A stretch of DNA of 64,000 nucleotides from Utricularia gibba. Its lineage: Eukaryota > Streptophyta > Magnoliopsida > Lamiales > Lentibulariaceae. Numbering within the stretch: position 1 is the first letter of the stretch; the number at the start of each line of letters is the position of its first letter. The stretch is taken from assembly GCA_002189035.1 (NCBI GenBank), contig NEEC01000013.1:2356001-2420000 (forward strand), in the 5' to 3' direction. The notes beneath the pieces are model-generated. The model had not been told where the DNA came from and made no database searches. It saw only the letters and a list, made by a program, of their open reading frames with translations. Position numbers and translations under genes: made by a program. Positions 26,451 through 40,119 of the stretch are shown piece by piece.

Positions 26451-26600
26451 ACCAATTGTCGATGGCGACGATGTCATTTCGTGCAGTGCCTCAAGCAAAT
26501 TGGTCAACGTTTCGCTTCCGACGATTATCGTATACCCAGTGCCTTGTGCGGTTGGCATGCACCATCACGCGCTCGTGACTGGACATCTCGTCGATATCTT
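26450..26600 (+). other. Scrambled block with a short non-satellite stretch
   Basis: Satellite words cgacgatgtcattt and cagtgcctca are followed at ~26498-26585 by sequence I cannot match to the monomer (including tcgtatacccagtgccttg and cgctcgtgactggac). Satellite resumes at atctcgtcgatatc. The stretch is ~90 bp with no visible target-site duplication. It is either a small foreign insert or a badly reconstructed unit. Confidence 0.55.
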
Positions 26601-26714
26601 GGCACGCTTTGCTTGATATAGCGTTACGAAGCTCGCTTCGAATTTCGTGTTCAAAGTTTCTCCATCCGACGAACCGTTACAGCTCGTATTTTTGCCTGAT
26701 AATAGCCCACACTT

Positions 26715-27235
26715 GTCCATTGTGATCCACGTTGCGACGAAGCGACGATCCGTTACAACGGTGCAAATGTCATTTGCATGCGTCGATCGCAAAAAAGGTG
26801 CATTTCATCGACGATTTTTGTCGCATTTTTCACGCGATCTTACAGTGCCTCAGAGCCTCGTGTCGAGTCAATGATCGATCCGCACGATTACAGCTCGTAT
26901 TTTTGCCTGATAATAGCCCACACCCACAAAGTGGCCACCACGTACGCGACAATGCGACTTCGACGCGAATGTCATTTCATGCATGCAGGCGACGCGTCCG
27001 TTAAATTGCAAAGGCGCTCCGTTTCGCTTCGAATTTCGTGTTCAAAGTTTCTCCATTACAATTTTTGCCTGATAATAGCCCACACTTGTGCCACACCTCT
27101 GATGTTGCGCTTGGTAGCCCACAATCGCAAATGTCACATATAGCCGAAAGCCGGTCGAAAAAGTTTCGACGAACCGTGCTCGCCTGACGATTACGCGACA
27201 ATGCGACTGATTTCGCATGCGCATTTCATTCGACG
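26715..27235 (+). repeat. Heavily scrambled satellite block
   Basis: Only short monomer words survive, in order: gccacacttgt-like, gcgacgatccgttaca, tcgtatttttgcctg (~26893), ccaccacgtacgcgac (~26936), gtcatttcatgcatg (~26970), attttcgcctg-like pieces and gcctgataatagccc (~27067). The rest is unfamiliar. Roughly two monomers are compressed into 520 bp. Confidence 0.65.
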
Positions 27236-27304
27236 ATGTTAAATTTCGGATTTCGAGGCGATCCGTTACAGTGCCTCAGGTGCGGTCCAACCCACACCTC
27301 ATGA

Positions 27305-28130
27305 TGGCCTCGCTGCCTTTCGGATTTTCGTGTGTGATATCTTGCACCGTGCCTGAGGTGCTTTATTGCATATAGATGGCCTCGTGAGAGCCACATCTCG
27401 TCGATATCTTGCAAACCGTAGTGAGTCACGCTTTGCTTGATATAGCGTTACGATCCGTGTTACAAGCCTGAGTCTCCATACGCGACAATTCATTGTCATT
27501 TCATGCATGCAAAACAATTTGCCCGAATACGATGTCGTACAATGTAATTCCAAATTGCCAGTGCGGCACGACTTTGCGACTGAGGACACCGCAATCGACG
27601 CGAATGTCATTTCATGCATGCAAAACAAATGCATTTCATTCGATGCGGATTTCTCCGTTACAAGGTTTCGGAATCGAGCAAACCGTAGTGAGTCACGCTT
27701 TGCTTGATATAGCGTTTCGCTCCGAGCAGTGTTCCTCAGTTACAGCTCGGCCTCCACACCCACACCTTTGCACCGTCGCTTGCGTAGCGTGCAATCGCAA
27801 ACCGATGAGCCACGCTTTGAGGATCCAACGTTCTCGTGCGGTTTCGCACACCGTGCAATTGACATCCCAAATATCTTGCGTAGTGAGTCACGCTTTGCGA
27901 TATAGCGTTACGAAGCTCGCTCCGCCGGTCGAATAAAGTAGACGAACCGTTACAGCTCGTGCCTGAGCCACAACAAAGTGGCCACCACGTACGCGACAAT
28001 GCGACTGAGGACACCGAAATGTCATTTCATGCATGCGCGACGATGTCATTTCGATTTTGCAACGAACATTTTGCATAGTGAGTCACGATATAGCGTTAAA
28101 AAATTTCGTGCAAGGTGCCTTTGAGTTCAG
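27305..28130 (+). repeat. Longest heavily scrambled satellite block
   Basis: Over ~825 bp only a few intact segments survive: ctcgtcgatatcttgc (~27398) with the following gtgagtcacgc, gaatgtcatttcatgcatg (~27600), gtgagtcacgctttgc (~27689 and ~27884) and ccaccacgtacgcgac (~27983). Sequence between them has satellite-like composition but no clear alignment. No open frame or other element stands out. Confidence 0.65.
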
Positions 28131-28339
28131 GTGCGTCGGATTTCGAGGCGATCCGTTACAGTGCCTCAGGTGCGGTCCAACCCACACCTCATGATGGCCT
28201 CGTGCACTGCTTGGTATCTCGTCGATATCTTGCAAACCGTAGTGAGTCACGCTTTGCTTGATATAGCGTTTCGACAAGTGTTCTTTCGACGAACCGTTAC
28301 AGCTCGTATTTTTGCCTGATAATAGCCCACACTCGTGGC

Positions 28340-29200
28340 CACCACGTACGCGACAATGCGACTGAGGACACCGCAATCGACGCGAATGTCATTTCATGCA
28401 TGCAAAACAAATGCATTTCATTCGACGATGTTAAATTTCGGATTTCGAGGCGATCCGTTACAGTGCCTCAGGTGCGGTCCAACCCACACCTCATGATGGC
28501 CTCGTGCACTGCTTGGTATCTCGTCGATATCTTGCAAACCGTAGTGAGTCACGCTTTGCTTGATATAGCGTTACGAAGCTCGCTCCGAGCCGGTCGAATT
28601 TCGTGTTCAAAGTTTCTCCATCCGACGAACCGTTACAGCTCGTATTTTTGCCTGATAATAGCCCACACTTGTGCCACGTGGCCACCACGTACACAATGCG
28701 ACTGAGGACACCGCAATCGACGCGAATGTCATTTCATGCATGCAAAACAAATGCATTTCATTCGACGATGTTAAATTTCGGATTTCGAGGCGATCCGTTA
28801 CAGTGCCTCAGGTGCGGTCCAACCCACACCTCATGATGGCCTCGTGCACTGTTGGTATCTCGTCGATATCTTGCAAACCGTAGTGAGTCACGCTTTGCTT
28901 GATATAGCGTTACGAAGCTCGCTCCGAGCCGGTCGAATTTCGTGTTCAAAGTTTCTCCATCCGACGAACCGTTACAGCTCGTATTTTTGCCTGATAATAG
29001 CCCACACTTGTGCCACAAAGTGGCCACCACGTACGCGACAATGCGACTGAGGACACCGCAATCGACGCGAATGTCATTTCATGCATGCAAAACAAATGCA
29101 TTTCATTCGACGATGTTAAATTTCGGATTTCGAGGCGATCCGTTACAGTGCCTCAGGTGCGGTCCAACCCACACCTCATGATGGCCTCGTGCACTGCTCT
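28340..29200 (+). repeat. Ordered core block
   Basis: Two and a half consensus monomers. Small losses lie at ~28678 (gccacgtggccacc) and ~28692 (gtacacaatgcg), where cacaaag and gcg are missing, and at ~28850 (cactgttgg). Confidence 0.85.
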
Positions 29201-29399
29201 CGTCGATATCTTGAGTAGTGAGTCACGCTTTGCTTGATATAGCGTTTCGAAGCTCGCTCCGAGCCGGTCGAATTTGTGTTCAAAGTTTCTCCATCCGACG
29301 AACCGTTACAGCTCGTATTTTTGCCTGATAATAGCCCACACTTGTGCCACAAAGTGGCCACCACGTACGCGACAATGCGACTGAGGACACCGCAATCGA

Positions 29400-29640
29400 C
29401 GACGATGTTCGAATGCTCATTTCATGCGACAGCTGCCCACAAACCACCACGTACGCGACAATGCGACTGAGGACACCGCAATCGACGCGAATGTCATTTC
29501 ATGCATGCAAAACAAATGCATTTCATTGACGGATTGATACAAGCGTTACGAAGTCCGCTGCGCTCCGTGCACTGAACCGTAGTGAGTCACGCTTTGCTTG
29601 ATATAGCGTTTCGAAAGTCGAATTTCGTGTTCCTCATCCG
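29400..29640 (+). repeat. Scrambled satellite block
   Basis: The segment ccaccacgtacgcgac to gcaatcgacg is repeated after only ~90 bp (29358 and 29446), separated by gacgatgttcgaatgctc and gacagctgcccacaaacc. A second damaged part follows at 29530-29640. Confidence 0.7.
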
Positions 29641-30085
29641 ACGAACCGTTACAGCTCGTATTTTTGCCTGATAATAGCCCACACTTGTGCCACAAAGTGG
29701 CCACCACGTACGCGACAATGCGACTGAGGACACCGCAATCGACGCGAATGTCATTTCATGCATGCAAAACAAATGCATTTCATTCGACGATGTTAAATTT
29801 CGGATTTCGAGGCGATCCGTTACAGTGCCTCAGGTGCGGTCCAACCCACACCTCATGATGGCCTCGTGCACTGCTTGGTATCTCGTCGATATCTTGCAAA
29901 CCGTAGTGAGTCACGCTTTGCTTGATATAGCGTTACGAAGCTCGCTCCGAGCCGGTCGAATTTCGTGTTCAAAGTTTCTCCATCCGACGAACCGTTACAG
30001 CTCGTATTTTTGCCTGATAATAGCCCACACTTGTGCCACAAAGTGGCCACCACGTACGCGACAATGCGACTGAGGACACCGCAAT
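29640..30085 (+). repeat. Ordered core block
   Basis: One and a third consensus monomers, identical to the 17.5-19.2 kb units as far as I can read by eye. Confidence 0.85.
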
Positions 30086-30600
30086 CGCATGCAAAACAAA
30101 TGCGACGATGTTAAATTTCGGATTTCGAGGCGATCCGCAGTGCAAACACAAATGCATATTCAGTTCGACGAAAGCCGGTCGAAATTTCGACGAACCGTTA
30201 CAGCTCGTATTTTTGCCTGATAATAGCCCACACTTGTGCCACAAAGTGGCCACCACGTTGCGACAGTCGACGCTGTCAGCATGCAAAACAAATGGACGAT
30301 CCAACCCAACCTCATGATGGCCTCGTGCACTGCTCGTCGATATCTTGTAGTGAGTCACGCTTTGCTTGATATAGCGTTACGAAGCTCGCTCCGAGCCGGT
30401 CGAATTTCGTGTGTTTCATTCGACGATCCGTTTTGCGGATTATTGCATGTGCATAATAGCGTCACACCTTGTGCCAGATGGCCACCACGTACCGACAATG
30501 CGACTGAGGACACGACAATTACAGCTCGTATTTTTGCCTGCGTGCGTGTATTTCGACGCGAATGTCATGCAAAAACAAATGCATTTCATTGGACGATGTT
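30085..30600 (+). repeat. Scrambled satellite blocks
   Basis: Two damaged stretches (30085-30340 and 30410-30600) flank a short intact gtgagtcacgctttgc to ggtcgaatttcgtg segment. Examples of altered text are gcaaacacaaatgcatattc (~30142) and gcggattattgcatgtgc (~30436). Order is roughly preserved. Confidence 0.68.
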
Positions 30601-33600
30601 AAATTTCGGATTTCGAGGCGATCCGTTACAGTGCCTCAGGTTCCAACCCACACCTCATGATGGCCTCGTGCACTTTGGTATCTCGTCGATATCTTGCAAA
30701 CCGTAGTGAGTCACGCTTTGCTTGATATAGCGTTACGAAGCTCGCTCCGAGCCGGTCGAATTTCGTGTTCAAAGTTTCTCCATCCGACGAACCGTTACAG
30801 CTCGTATTTTTGCCTGATAATAGCCCACACTTGTGCCACAAAGTGGCCACCACGTACGCGACAATGCGACTGAGGACACCGCAATCGACGCGAATGTCAT
30901 TTCATGCATGCAAAACAAATGCATTTCATTCGATGTTCGGATTTCGAGGCGATCCGTTACAATTTCATGATGATTTCTCGAGGTAGTGAGTCACGCTTTG
31001 CTTGATATAGCGTTCGAAGCTCGCTCCGAGCCGGTCGAATTTCGTGTTCAAAGTTTCTCCATCCGACGAACCGTTACAGCTCGTATTTTTGCCTGATAAT
31101 AGCCCACACTTGTGCCACAAAGTGGCCACCACGTACGCGACAATGCGACTGAGGACACCGCAATCGACGCGAATGTCATTTCATGCATGCAAAACAAATG
31201 CATTTCATTGACGACGGATTTCGTCCGTTATATTTCATGAAATCTCGTCGAGCATAGTGAGTCACGCTTTGCTTGATATAGCGCGAAGCTCGCTCCGAGC
31301 CGGTCGAATTTCGTGTTCAAAGTTTCTCCATCCGACGAACCGTTACAGCTCGTATTTTTGCCTGATAATAGCCCACACTTGTGCCACAAAGTGGCCACCA
31401 CGTACGCGACAATGCGACTGAGGACACCGCAATCGACGCGAATGTCATTTCATGCATGCAAAACAAATGCATTTCATTGGACGATGTTAAATTTCGGATT
31501 TCGAGGCGATCCGTTACAGTGCCTCAGATGGCCTCGTGCAATCTCGTCGAGGTAGTGAGTCACGCTTTGCTTGATATAGCGTTTCGCTCCGAGCCGGTCG
31601 AATTTCGTGTTCAAAGTTTCTGACGAACCGTTAGCTCGTATTTTTGCCTCCCACACTTGTGCGATATGCGACTTCGTGTCATTTCCATGTGGTCCGACGA
31701 ACCGGTTATCATGATGGCCTCGTGCAATCTCGTCGATATCTGTAGTGAGTCACGCTTTGCTTGATATAGCGTTACGAAGCTCGCTCCGAGCCGGTCGAAT
31801 TTCGTGTTCAAAGTTTCTCCATCCGACGAACCGTTACAGCTCGTATTTTTGCCTGATAATAGCCCACACTTGTGCCACAAAGTGGCCACCACGTACGCGA
31901 CAATGCGACTGAGGACACCGCAATCGACGCGAATGTCATTTCATGCATGCAAAACAAATGCATTTCATTCGACGATGTTAAATTTCGGATTTCGAGGCGA
32001 TCCGTTACAGTGCCTCAGGTGGTCCAACCCACACCTCATGATGGCCTCGTGCACTGTTTGGTATCTCAAACCGTCACGATATCTTGCAAACCGTTGTGAG
32101 TCCGCTTTGCGATATAGCGTTTCAAGCTCGCTCCGATCGGTCGAATTTCGTGTTCAAAGTTTCTCCATCCGACGAACCGTTACAGCTCGTATTTTTGCCT
32201 GATAATAGCCCACACTTGTGCCACAAAGTGGCCACCACGTACGCGACAATGCGACTGAGGACACCGCAATCGACGCGAATGTCATTTCATGCATGCAAAA
32301 CAAATGCATTTCATTCGACGATGTTAAATTTCGATTTAAAGGTTTCGATGATTTCGAGGCGATCCGTTACAGTGCCTCATCCGATGGTCCTCCCACACCC
32401 ACACCTTGACTGATCGTGTCATTTCATGTTGGTGTTATCTCGTCCGATATCTTGCAAACCGTAGTGAGTCACGCTTTGCTTGATATAGCGTTACGAAGCT
32501 CGCTCCGAGCCGGTCGAATTTCGTGTTCAAAGTTTCTCCATCCGACGAACCGTTACAGCTCGTATTTTTGCCTGATAATAGCCGACAAAGTGGCCACCAC
32601 GTTGCGACTGAGGACACCGCAATCGACGCGAATGTCATTTCATGCATGCAAAACTGCATTTCAACGATGTTAGGATTTCGAGGCGATCCGTTACAGTGCC
32701 TCAGGTGCGGTCCAACCCACACCTCATGATGGCCTCGTGCACTGCTTGGTATCTCGTCGATATCTTGCAAACCGTAGTGAGTCACGCTTTGCTTGATATA
32801 GCGTTACGAAGCTCGCTCCGAGCCGGTCGAATTTCGTGTTCAAAGTTTCTCCATCCGACGAACCGTTACAGCTCGTATTTTTGCCTGATAATAGCCCACA
32901 ACAAAGTGGCCACCACGTACGCGACAATGCGACTGAGGACACCGCAATCGACGCGAATGTCATTTCATGCATGCAAAACAAATGCATTTCATTCGACGAT
33001 GTTAAATTTCGGATTTCGAGGCGATCCGTTACAGTGCCTCAGGTGCATGGCGATGTCCATACCAAACCGTAGTGAGTCACGCTTTGCTTGATATAGATGG
33101 CCTCGTGCACTGACTTGGTATTTTTGCCTCGTCGTGGCCACCACGTACGCGACAATGCGACTGAGGACACCGCAATCGACGCGAATGTCATTTCATGCAT
33201 GCAAAACAAATGCATTTCATTCGACGATGTTAAATTTCGGATTTCGAGGCGATCCGTTACAGTGCCTCAGGTGCTTGATATAGAGGCTCGCCGAGCGGTC
33301 GAATTTCGTGTTCAAAGTTTCTCCATCCGACGAACCGTTACAGCTCGTATTTTTGCCTGATAATAGCCCACACTTGTGCCACAAAGTGGCCACCACGTAC
33401 GCGACAATGCGACTGAGGACACCGCAATCGACGCGAATGTCATTTCATGCATGCAAAACAATGCATTGGACATTTCGACGATCCGTTACAGTGCCTCATC
33501 GCGAAGTCATAATTTCATGCATATAGCGTTTCGAAGCAGCCGGTCGAATGTGTTCAAAGTTTCATCCGACGAACCGTCAGCTCGTATTTTTGCCTTAATT

Positions 33601-36180
33601 GGGATTGTGCGATATTTGTGCAAACCGTACGCTGAGTCACTTGCGACTTGATATAGCGTTACGAAGCTCGCTCCGAGCCGGTCGAATTTCGTGTTCAAAG
33701 TTTCTCCATCCGACGAACCGTTACAGCTCGTATTTTTGCCTGATAATAGCCCACACTTGTGCCACAAAGTGGCCACCACGTACGCGACAATGCGACTGAG
33801 GACACCGCAATCGACGCGAATGTCATTTCATGCATGCAAAAAAATGCATGTTTAAATTTCGGATTTCGAGGCGATCCGTTACAGTGCCTCAGGTGCGGTT
33901 CATGATGGCTCGTGCACTGCTTGGTATCGTCGATATCTTGGCCGATCGTTACGAAGCTCGCTCCGAGCCGGTCGAATTTCGTGTTCAAAGTTCTCCATCC
34001 GACGAACCGTTACAGCTCGTATTTTTGCCTGATAATAGCCCACACTTGTGCCACAAAGTGGCCACCACGTACGCGACAATGCGACTGAGGACACCGCAAT
34101 CGACGCGAATGTCATTTCATGCATGCAAAACAAATGCATTTCATTCGACGATGTTAAATTTCGGATTTCGAGGCGATCCGTTACAGTGCCTCAGGTGCGG
34201 TCCACCCACACCTCATGATGGCCTCTGCGATCCGACGAACCGTTACAGCTCGTATTTTTGCCTGATAATAGCCCACACTTGTGCCACAAAGTGGCCACCA
34301 CGTACGCGACAATGCGACTGAGGACACCGCAATCGACGCGAATGTCATTTCATGCATGCAAAACAAATGCATTTCATTCGACGATGTTAAATTTCGGATT
34401 TCGAGGCGATCCGTTACAGTGCCTCAGGTGCGGTCCAACCCACACCTCATGATGGCCTCGTGCACCTCGTTATCAGCTTTGCGATATTTTTCCGCCGGTG
34501 CGAATAATATCCGACCCGTTACAGCTCGTATTTTTGCCTGATAATAGCCCACACTTGTGCCACAAAGTGGCCACCACGTACGCGACAATGCGACTGAGGA
34601 CACCGCAATCGACGCGAATGTCATTTCATGCATGCAAAACATTTCATTCGACGATGTTAAATTTCGGATTTCGAGGCGATCCGTTACAGGACAAACCGTA
34701 GTGAGTCACGCTTTGCTTGATATAGCGCGAAGCTCGCTCCGAGCCGGTCGAATTTCGTGTTCAATCCGACGAACCGTTACAGCTCGTATTTTTGCCTGAT
34801 AATAGCCCACACTTGTGCCACAAAGTGGCCACCACGTACGCGACAATGCGACTGAGGACACCGCAATCGACGCGAATGTCATTTCATGCATGCAAAACAA
34901 ATGCATTTCATTCGACGATGTTAAATTTCGGATTTCGAGGCGATCCGTTACAGTGCCTCAGGTATCATGATGGCCTCGTCATCTCGTCGATATCTTGCAA
35001 ACCGTAGTGAGTCACGCTTTGCTTGATATAGCGTTACGAAATCGCAAATGTTTCATTGCCTCGTACCTGATAATAGTTAAAACCGTTACAGCTCGTATTT
35101 TTGCCTGATAATAGCCACACTTGTACAAAGTGGCCACCACGTACGCGACAATGCGACTGAGGACACCGCAATCGACGCGAATGTCATTTCATGCATGCAA
35201 AACAAATGCATTTCATTCGACGATCCGTCCGTACAGTGCCTCGGGCTCGTGCACTGTGGTGCATCAATGCAAATTTCACACTTTGCATATATGATGGCCT
35301 CGTGTGTTCACTCCGATCCGACGAACCGTTACAGCTCGTATTTTTGCCTGATAATAGCCCACACTCGTGGCGTATGCGACTGAGGACACCGCAATCGACG
35401 CGAATGTCATTTCATGCATGCAAAACAAATGCATTTCATTCGACGATGTTAAATTTCGGATTTCGAGGCGATCCGTTACAGTGCCTCAGGTGCGGTCCAA
35501 CCCAACCTCATGATGGCCTCGTGCACTGCTTGGTATCTCGTCGATATCTTAAACCGTAGTGAGTCACGCTTTGCTTGATATAGCGTTATAAAGTTTCTCC
35601 ATCCGACGAACCGTTACAGCTCGTATTTTTGCCTGATAATAGCCCACACTTGTGCCACAAAGTGGCCACCACGTACGCGACAATGCGACTGAGGACACGC
35701 AATCGACGCGAATGTCATTTCATGCATGCAAAAAAAATGCATTTCATTGGATGTTAAATTTCGGATTTCGAGGCGATCCGTTACAGTGCCTCAGGTGGTC
35801 CAACCCACACCTCATGATGGCCTCGTGCACTGCCGAGCCGGTCGAATTTGTCGTGTGTCAAAGGTCGTTTCGCCTGATCCCACACTTGTGCCACGTGGCC
35901 ACCACGTACGCGACAATGCGACTGAGGACACCGCAATCGACGCGAATGTCATTTCATGCATGCAAAACAAATGCATTTCATTCGACGATGTTAAATTTCG
36001 GATTTCGAGGCGATCCGTTACAGTGCCAGTGTGGTCCACAACCTCAGATGGCCTCGTGCACCACTTGTACGCGACGAATGCGAGCCGGTCGAATTTCGTG
36101 TTCAAAGTTTCACCACGAACCGTTACGACCTGCGTGCCAATGGCCACCACGTCACAATGCGACTTCATGCATGCAAAACA
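30600..36180 (+). repeat. Core with alternating ordered and damaged units
   Basis: Intact right halves recur throughout. Damage lies at 30930-30985, 31205-31255, 31525-31560, 31620-31740, 32070-32150, 32325-32460, 32580-32690, 33045-33140, 33460-33660, 33900-33960, 34460-34520, 35036-35095, 35215-35320, 35830-35900 and 36010-36180. Short losses also hit the gcgttacgaagc site (gcgttcgaagc ~31010, gcgcgaagc ~31282 and ~34727) and the aggtgcggtcc site (aggtggtcc ~32018 and ~35795). Confidence 0.75.
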
Positions 36181-39130
36181 AATGCATTTCATTGGACGAT
36201 GTTAAATTTCGGATTTCGAGGCGATCCGTTACAGTGCCTCAGGTTCGGTCCAACCCACCCTCATGATGGCCTCGTGCACTGCTTGGTATCTCGTCGATAT
36301 CTTACAAACCGTAGTGAGTCACGCTTTGCTTGATATAGCGTTAGAAGCTCGCTCCGAGCCGGTCGAATTTCGTGTTCAAAGTTTCTCCATCGACGAACCG
36401 TTAGCTCGTATTTTTGCCTGATAATAGCCCACACTTGTGCCACAAAGTGGCCACCACGTACGCGACAATGCGACTGAGGACACCGCAATCGACGCGAATG
36501 TCATTTCATGCATGCAAAACAAATGCATTTCATTCGACGATGTTAAATTTCGGATTTCGAGGCGATCCGTTACAGTGCCTGTGGTCCAACCCACACCTCA
36601 TGATGGCCTCGTGCACCTTGGTATCTCGTCGATATCTTGAAAACCATAGTGAGTCACTTGCTTGATATAGCGTTTCGAAGCTCGCGAGCCGGTCGAATTT
36701 CGTGTTCAAAGTTTCTCATCCGACGAACCGTTACAGCTCGTATTTTTGCCTGATAATAGCCCACACTTGTGCCACAAAGTGGCCACCACGTACGCGACAA
36801 TGCGACTGAGGACACCACAATCGACGCGAATGTCATTTCATGCATGCAAAACAAATGCATTTCATTGGACGATGTTAAATTTCGGATTTCGAGGCGATCC
36901 GTTACAGTGCCTCAGGTGGGTCCAACCCACACCTCATGATGGCCTCGTGCACTGTTGGTATCTCGTCGATATCTTGCAAACCGTAGTGAGTCACGCTTTG
37001 CTTGATATAGCGTTACGAAGCTCGCTCGAGCCGGTCGAATTTCGTGTTCAAAGTTTCTCCCCGACGAACGTTACAGCTCGTATTTTTGCCTGATAATAGC
37101 CCACACTTGTGCCACAAAGTGGCCACCACGTACGCGACAATGCGACTGAGGACACCGCAATCGACGCGAATGTCATTTCATGCATGCAAAACAAATGCAT
37201 TTCATTCGACGATGTTAAATTTCGGATTTCGAGGCGATCCGTTACAGTGCCTCGGTGCGGTCCAACCACACCTCATGATGGCCTCGTGCACTGCTTGGTA
37301 TCTCGTCGATATCTTGCAAACCGTAGTGAGTCACGCTTTGCTTGATATAGCGTTTCGAAGCTCGCTCCGAGCCGGTCGAATTTCGTGTTCAAGTTTCTCC
37401 ATCCGACGAACGTTACAGCTCGTATTTTTGCCTGATAATAGCCCACACTTGTGCCACAAAGTGGCCACACGTACGCGACAATGCGACTGAGGACACGCAA
37501 TCGACGCGAATGTCATTTCATGCATGCAAAACAAATGCATTTCATTCGACGATGTTAAATTTCGGATTTCGAGGCGATCCGTTACAGTGCCTCAGGTGCG
37601 GTCCAACCCACACCTCATGATGGCCTCGTGCACTGCTTGGTATCTCGTCGATATCTTCAAACCGTAGTGAGTCACGCTTGCTTGATATAGCGTTACGAAG
37701 CTCGCTCCGAGCCGGTCGAATTTCGTGTTCAAAGTTTTCCATCCGACGAACCGTTACAGCTCGTATTTTTGCCTGATAATAGCCCACACTTGTGCCACAA
37801 AGTGGCCACCACGTACGCGACAATGCGACTGAGGACACGCAATCGACGCGAATGTCATTTCATGCATGCAAAACAAATGCATTTCATTGGACGATGTTAA
37901 ATTTCGGATTTCGAGGCGATCCGTTACAGTGCCTCAGGTGGTCCAACCACACCTCATGATGGTCGTGCACTGTTGGTATCTCGTCGATATCTTACAAACC
38001 GTAGTGAGTCACGCTTTGCTTGATATAGCGTTTCGAAGCTCGCTCCGAGCGGTCGAATTTCGTGTTCAAAGTTTCTCCATCCGACGAACCGTTACAGCTC
38101 GTATTTTTGCCTGATAATAGCCCACACTTGTGCCACAAAGTGGCCACCACGTACGCGACAATGCGACTGAGGACACCGCAATCGACGCGAATGTCATTTC
38201 ATGCATGCAAAACAAATGCATTTCATTCGACGATGTTAAATTTCGGATTTCGAGGCGATCCGTTACAGTGCCTCAGGTGGTCCAACCCACACCTCATGAT
38301 GGCCTCGTGCAATCTCGTCGATATCTTGCAAACCGTAATGAGTCACGCTTTGCTTGATATAGCGTTTCGAAGCTCGCTCCGAGCCGGTCGAATTTCGTGT
38401 TCAAAGTTTCTCCATCCGACGAACCGTTACAGCTCGTATTTTTGCCTGATAATAGCCCACACTTGTGCCACAAAGTGGCCACCACGTACGCGACAATGCG
38501 ACTGAGGACACCGCAATCGACGCGAATGTCATTTCATGCATGCAAAACAAATGCATTTCATTCGACGATGTTAAATTTCGGATTTCGAGGCGATCCGTTA
38601 CAGTGCCTCAGGTGCGGTCCAACCACACCTCATGATGGCCTCGTGCAATCTCGTCGATATCTTGCAAACCGTAGTGAGTCACGCTTTGCTTGATATAGCG
38701 TTACGAAGCTCGCTCCGAGCCGGTCGAATTTCGTGTTCAAAGTTTTCCATCCGACGAACCGTTACAGCTCGTATTTTTGCCTGATAATAGCCCACACTTG
38801 TGCCACAAAGTGGCCACCACGTACGCGACAATGCGACTGAGGACCGCAATCGACGCGAATGTCATTTCATGCATGCAAAACAAATGCATTTCATTCGACG
38901 ATGTTAAATTTCGGATTTCGAGGCGATCCGTTACAGTGCCTCAGGTGTGGTCCAACACACCTCATGATGGCCTCGTGCACTGTTTGGTATCTCGTCGATA
39001 TCTTGCAAACCGTAGTGAGTCACGCTTTGCTTGATATAGCGTTTCGAAGCTCGCTCCGAGCCGGTCGAATTTCGTGTTCAAAGTTTCTCATCCGACGAAC
39101 CGTTACAGCTCGTATTTTTGCCTGATAATA
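36180..39130 (+). repeat. Eight consecutive units, all slightly short (332-343 bp)
   Basis: Landmarks lie at 36218, 36559, 36891, 37231, 37571, 37913, 38252, 38587 and 38930, giving spacings 341, 332, 340, 340, 342, 339, 335 and 343. None reaches the 345-347 bp seen outside the core. Losses are mostly single bases: ttagaagc (~36343), ctcgcgagccgg (~36681), ccccgacgaacg (~37060), ggccacacg (~37465), gacacgcaatc (~37492, ~37834) and ttttccatcc (~37736, ~38745). Confidence 0.85.
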
Positions 39131-39169
39131 GCCCACACTTGTGCCACAAAGTGACCACGTACGCGACAA

Positions 39170-39350
39170 TGCGACTGAGGACGAAATGTCATTTCATGCA
39201 TGCGCATTTCATTCGACGATTTCGTCCGCAGTGCAGAATTTCGATATTTGGTCACGACGTTTCGGAAACGACGAACCAACGATTTTTTGTCAGCCTGGTC
39301 CGTCACACATCATGATGGCCTCGTGCACAATATCCCGTAGTGAGTCACGC
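39170..39350 (+). repeat. Scrambled satellite block
   Basis: The unit keeps gtcatttcatgcatg and cattcgacgat, then runs through unfamiliar sequence (atttggtcacgacgtttcgg, gacgaaccaacgattttttg) before catgatggcctcgtgcac (~39311). It ends in an abbreviated left half. Confidence 0.68.
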
Positions 39351-40119
39351 TTTGCTTGATATAGCGTTTCGAGCCGGTCGAATTTCGTGTTCAAAGTTTC
39401 TCCATCCGACGAACCGTTACAGCTCGTATTTTTGCCTGATAATAGCCCACACTTGTGCCACAAAGTGGCCACCACGTACGCGACAATGCGACTGAGGACA
39501 CCGCAATCGACGCGAATGTCATTTCATGCATGCAAAACAAATGCATTTCATTCGACGATGTTAAATTTCGGATTTCGAGGCGATCCGTTACAGTGCCTCA
39601 GGTGCGGTCCAACCCACACCTCATGATGGCCTCGTGCATGCTTGGTATCTCGTCGATATCTTGCAAACCGTAGTGAGTCACGCTTTGCTTGATATAGCGT
39701 TACGAAGCTCGCTCCGAGCCGGTCGAATTTCGTGTTCAAAGTTTCTCATCCGACGAACCGTTACAGCTCGTATTTTTGCCTGATAATAGCCCACACTTGT
39801 GCCACAAAGTGGCCACCACGTACGCGACAATGCGACTGAGGACACCGCAATCGACGCGAATGTCATTTCATGCATGCAACAAATGCATTTCATTGACGAT
39901 GTTAAATTTCGGATTTCGAGGCGATCCGTTACAGTGCTCAGGTCTCCAACCACACCTCATGATGGCCTCGTGCAATCTCGTCGATATCCGTAGTGAGTCA
40001 CGCTTTGCTTGATATAGCGTTACGAAGCTCGCTCCGAGCCGGTCGAATTTCGTGTTCAAAGTTTCTCCATCCGACGAACCGTTACAGCTCGTATTTTTGC
40101 CTGATAATAGCCCACACTT

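Noticed and set aside
26715-28130. A novel mobile element or embedded gene in the scrambled blocks
   Set aside because: Surviving words are satellite words mostly in order. There are no terminal repeats, target duplications or long frames.
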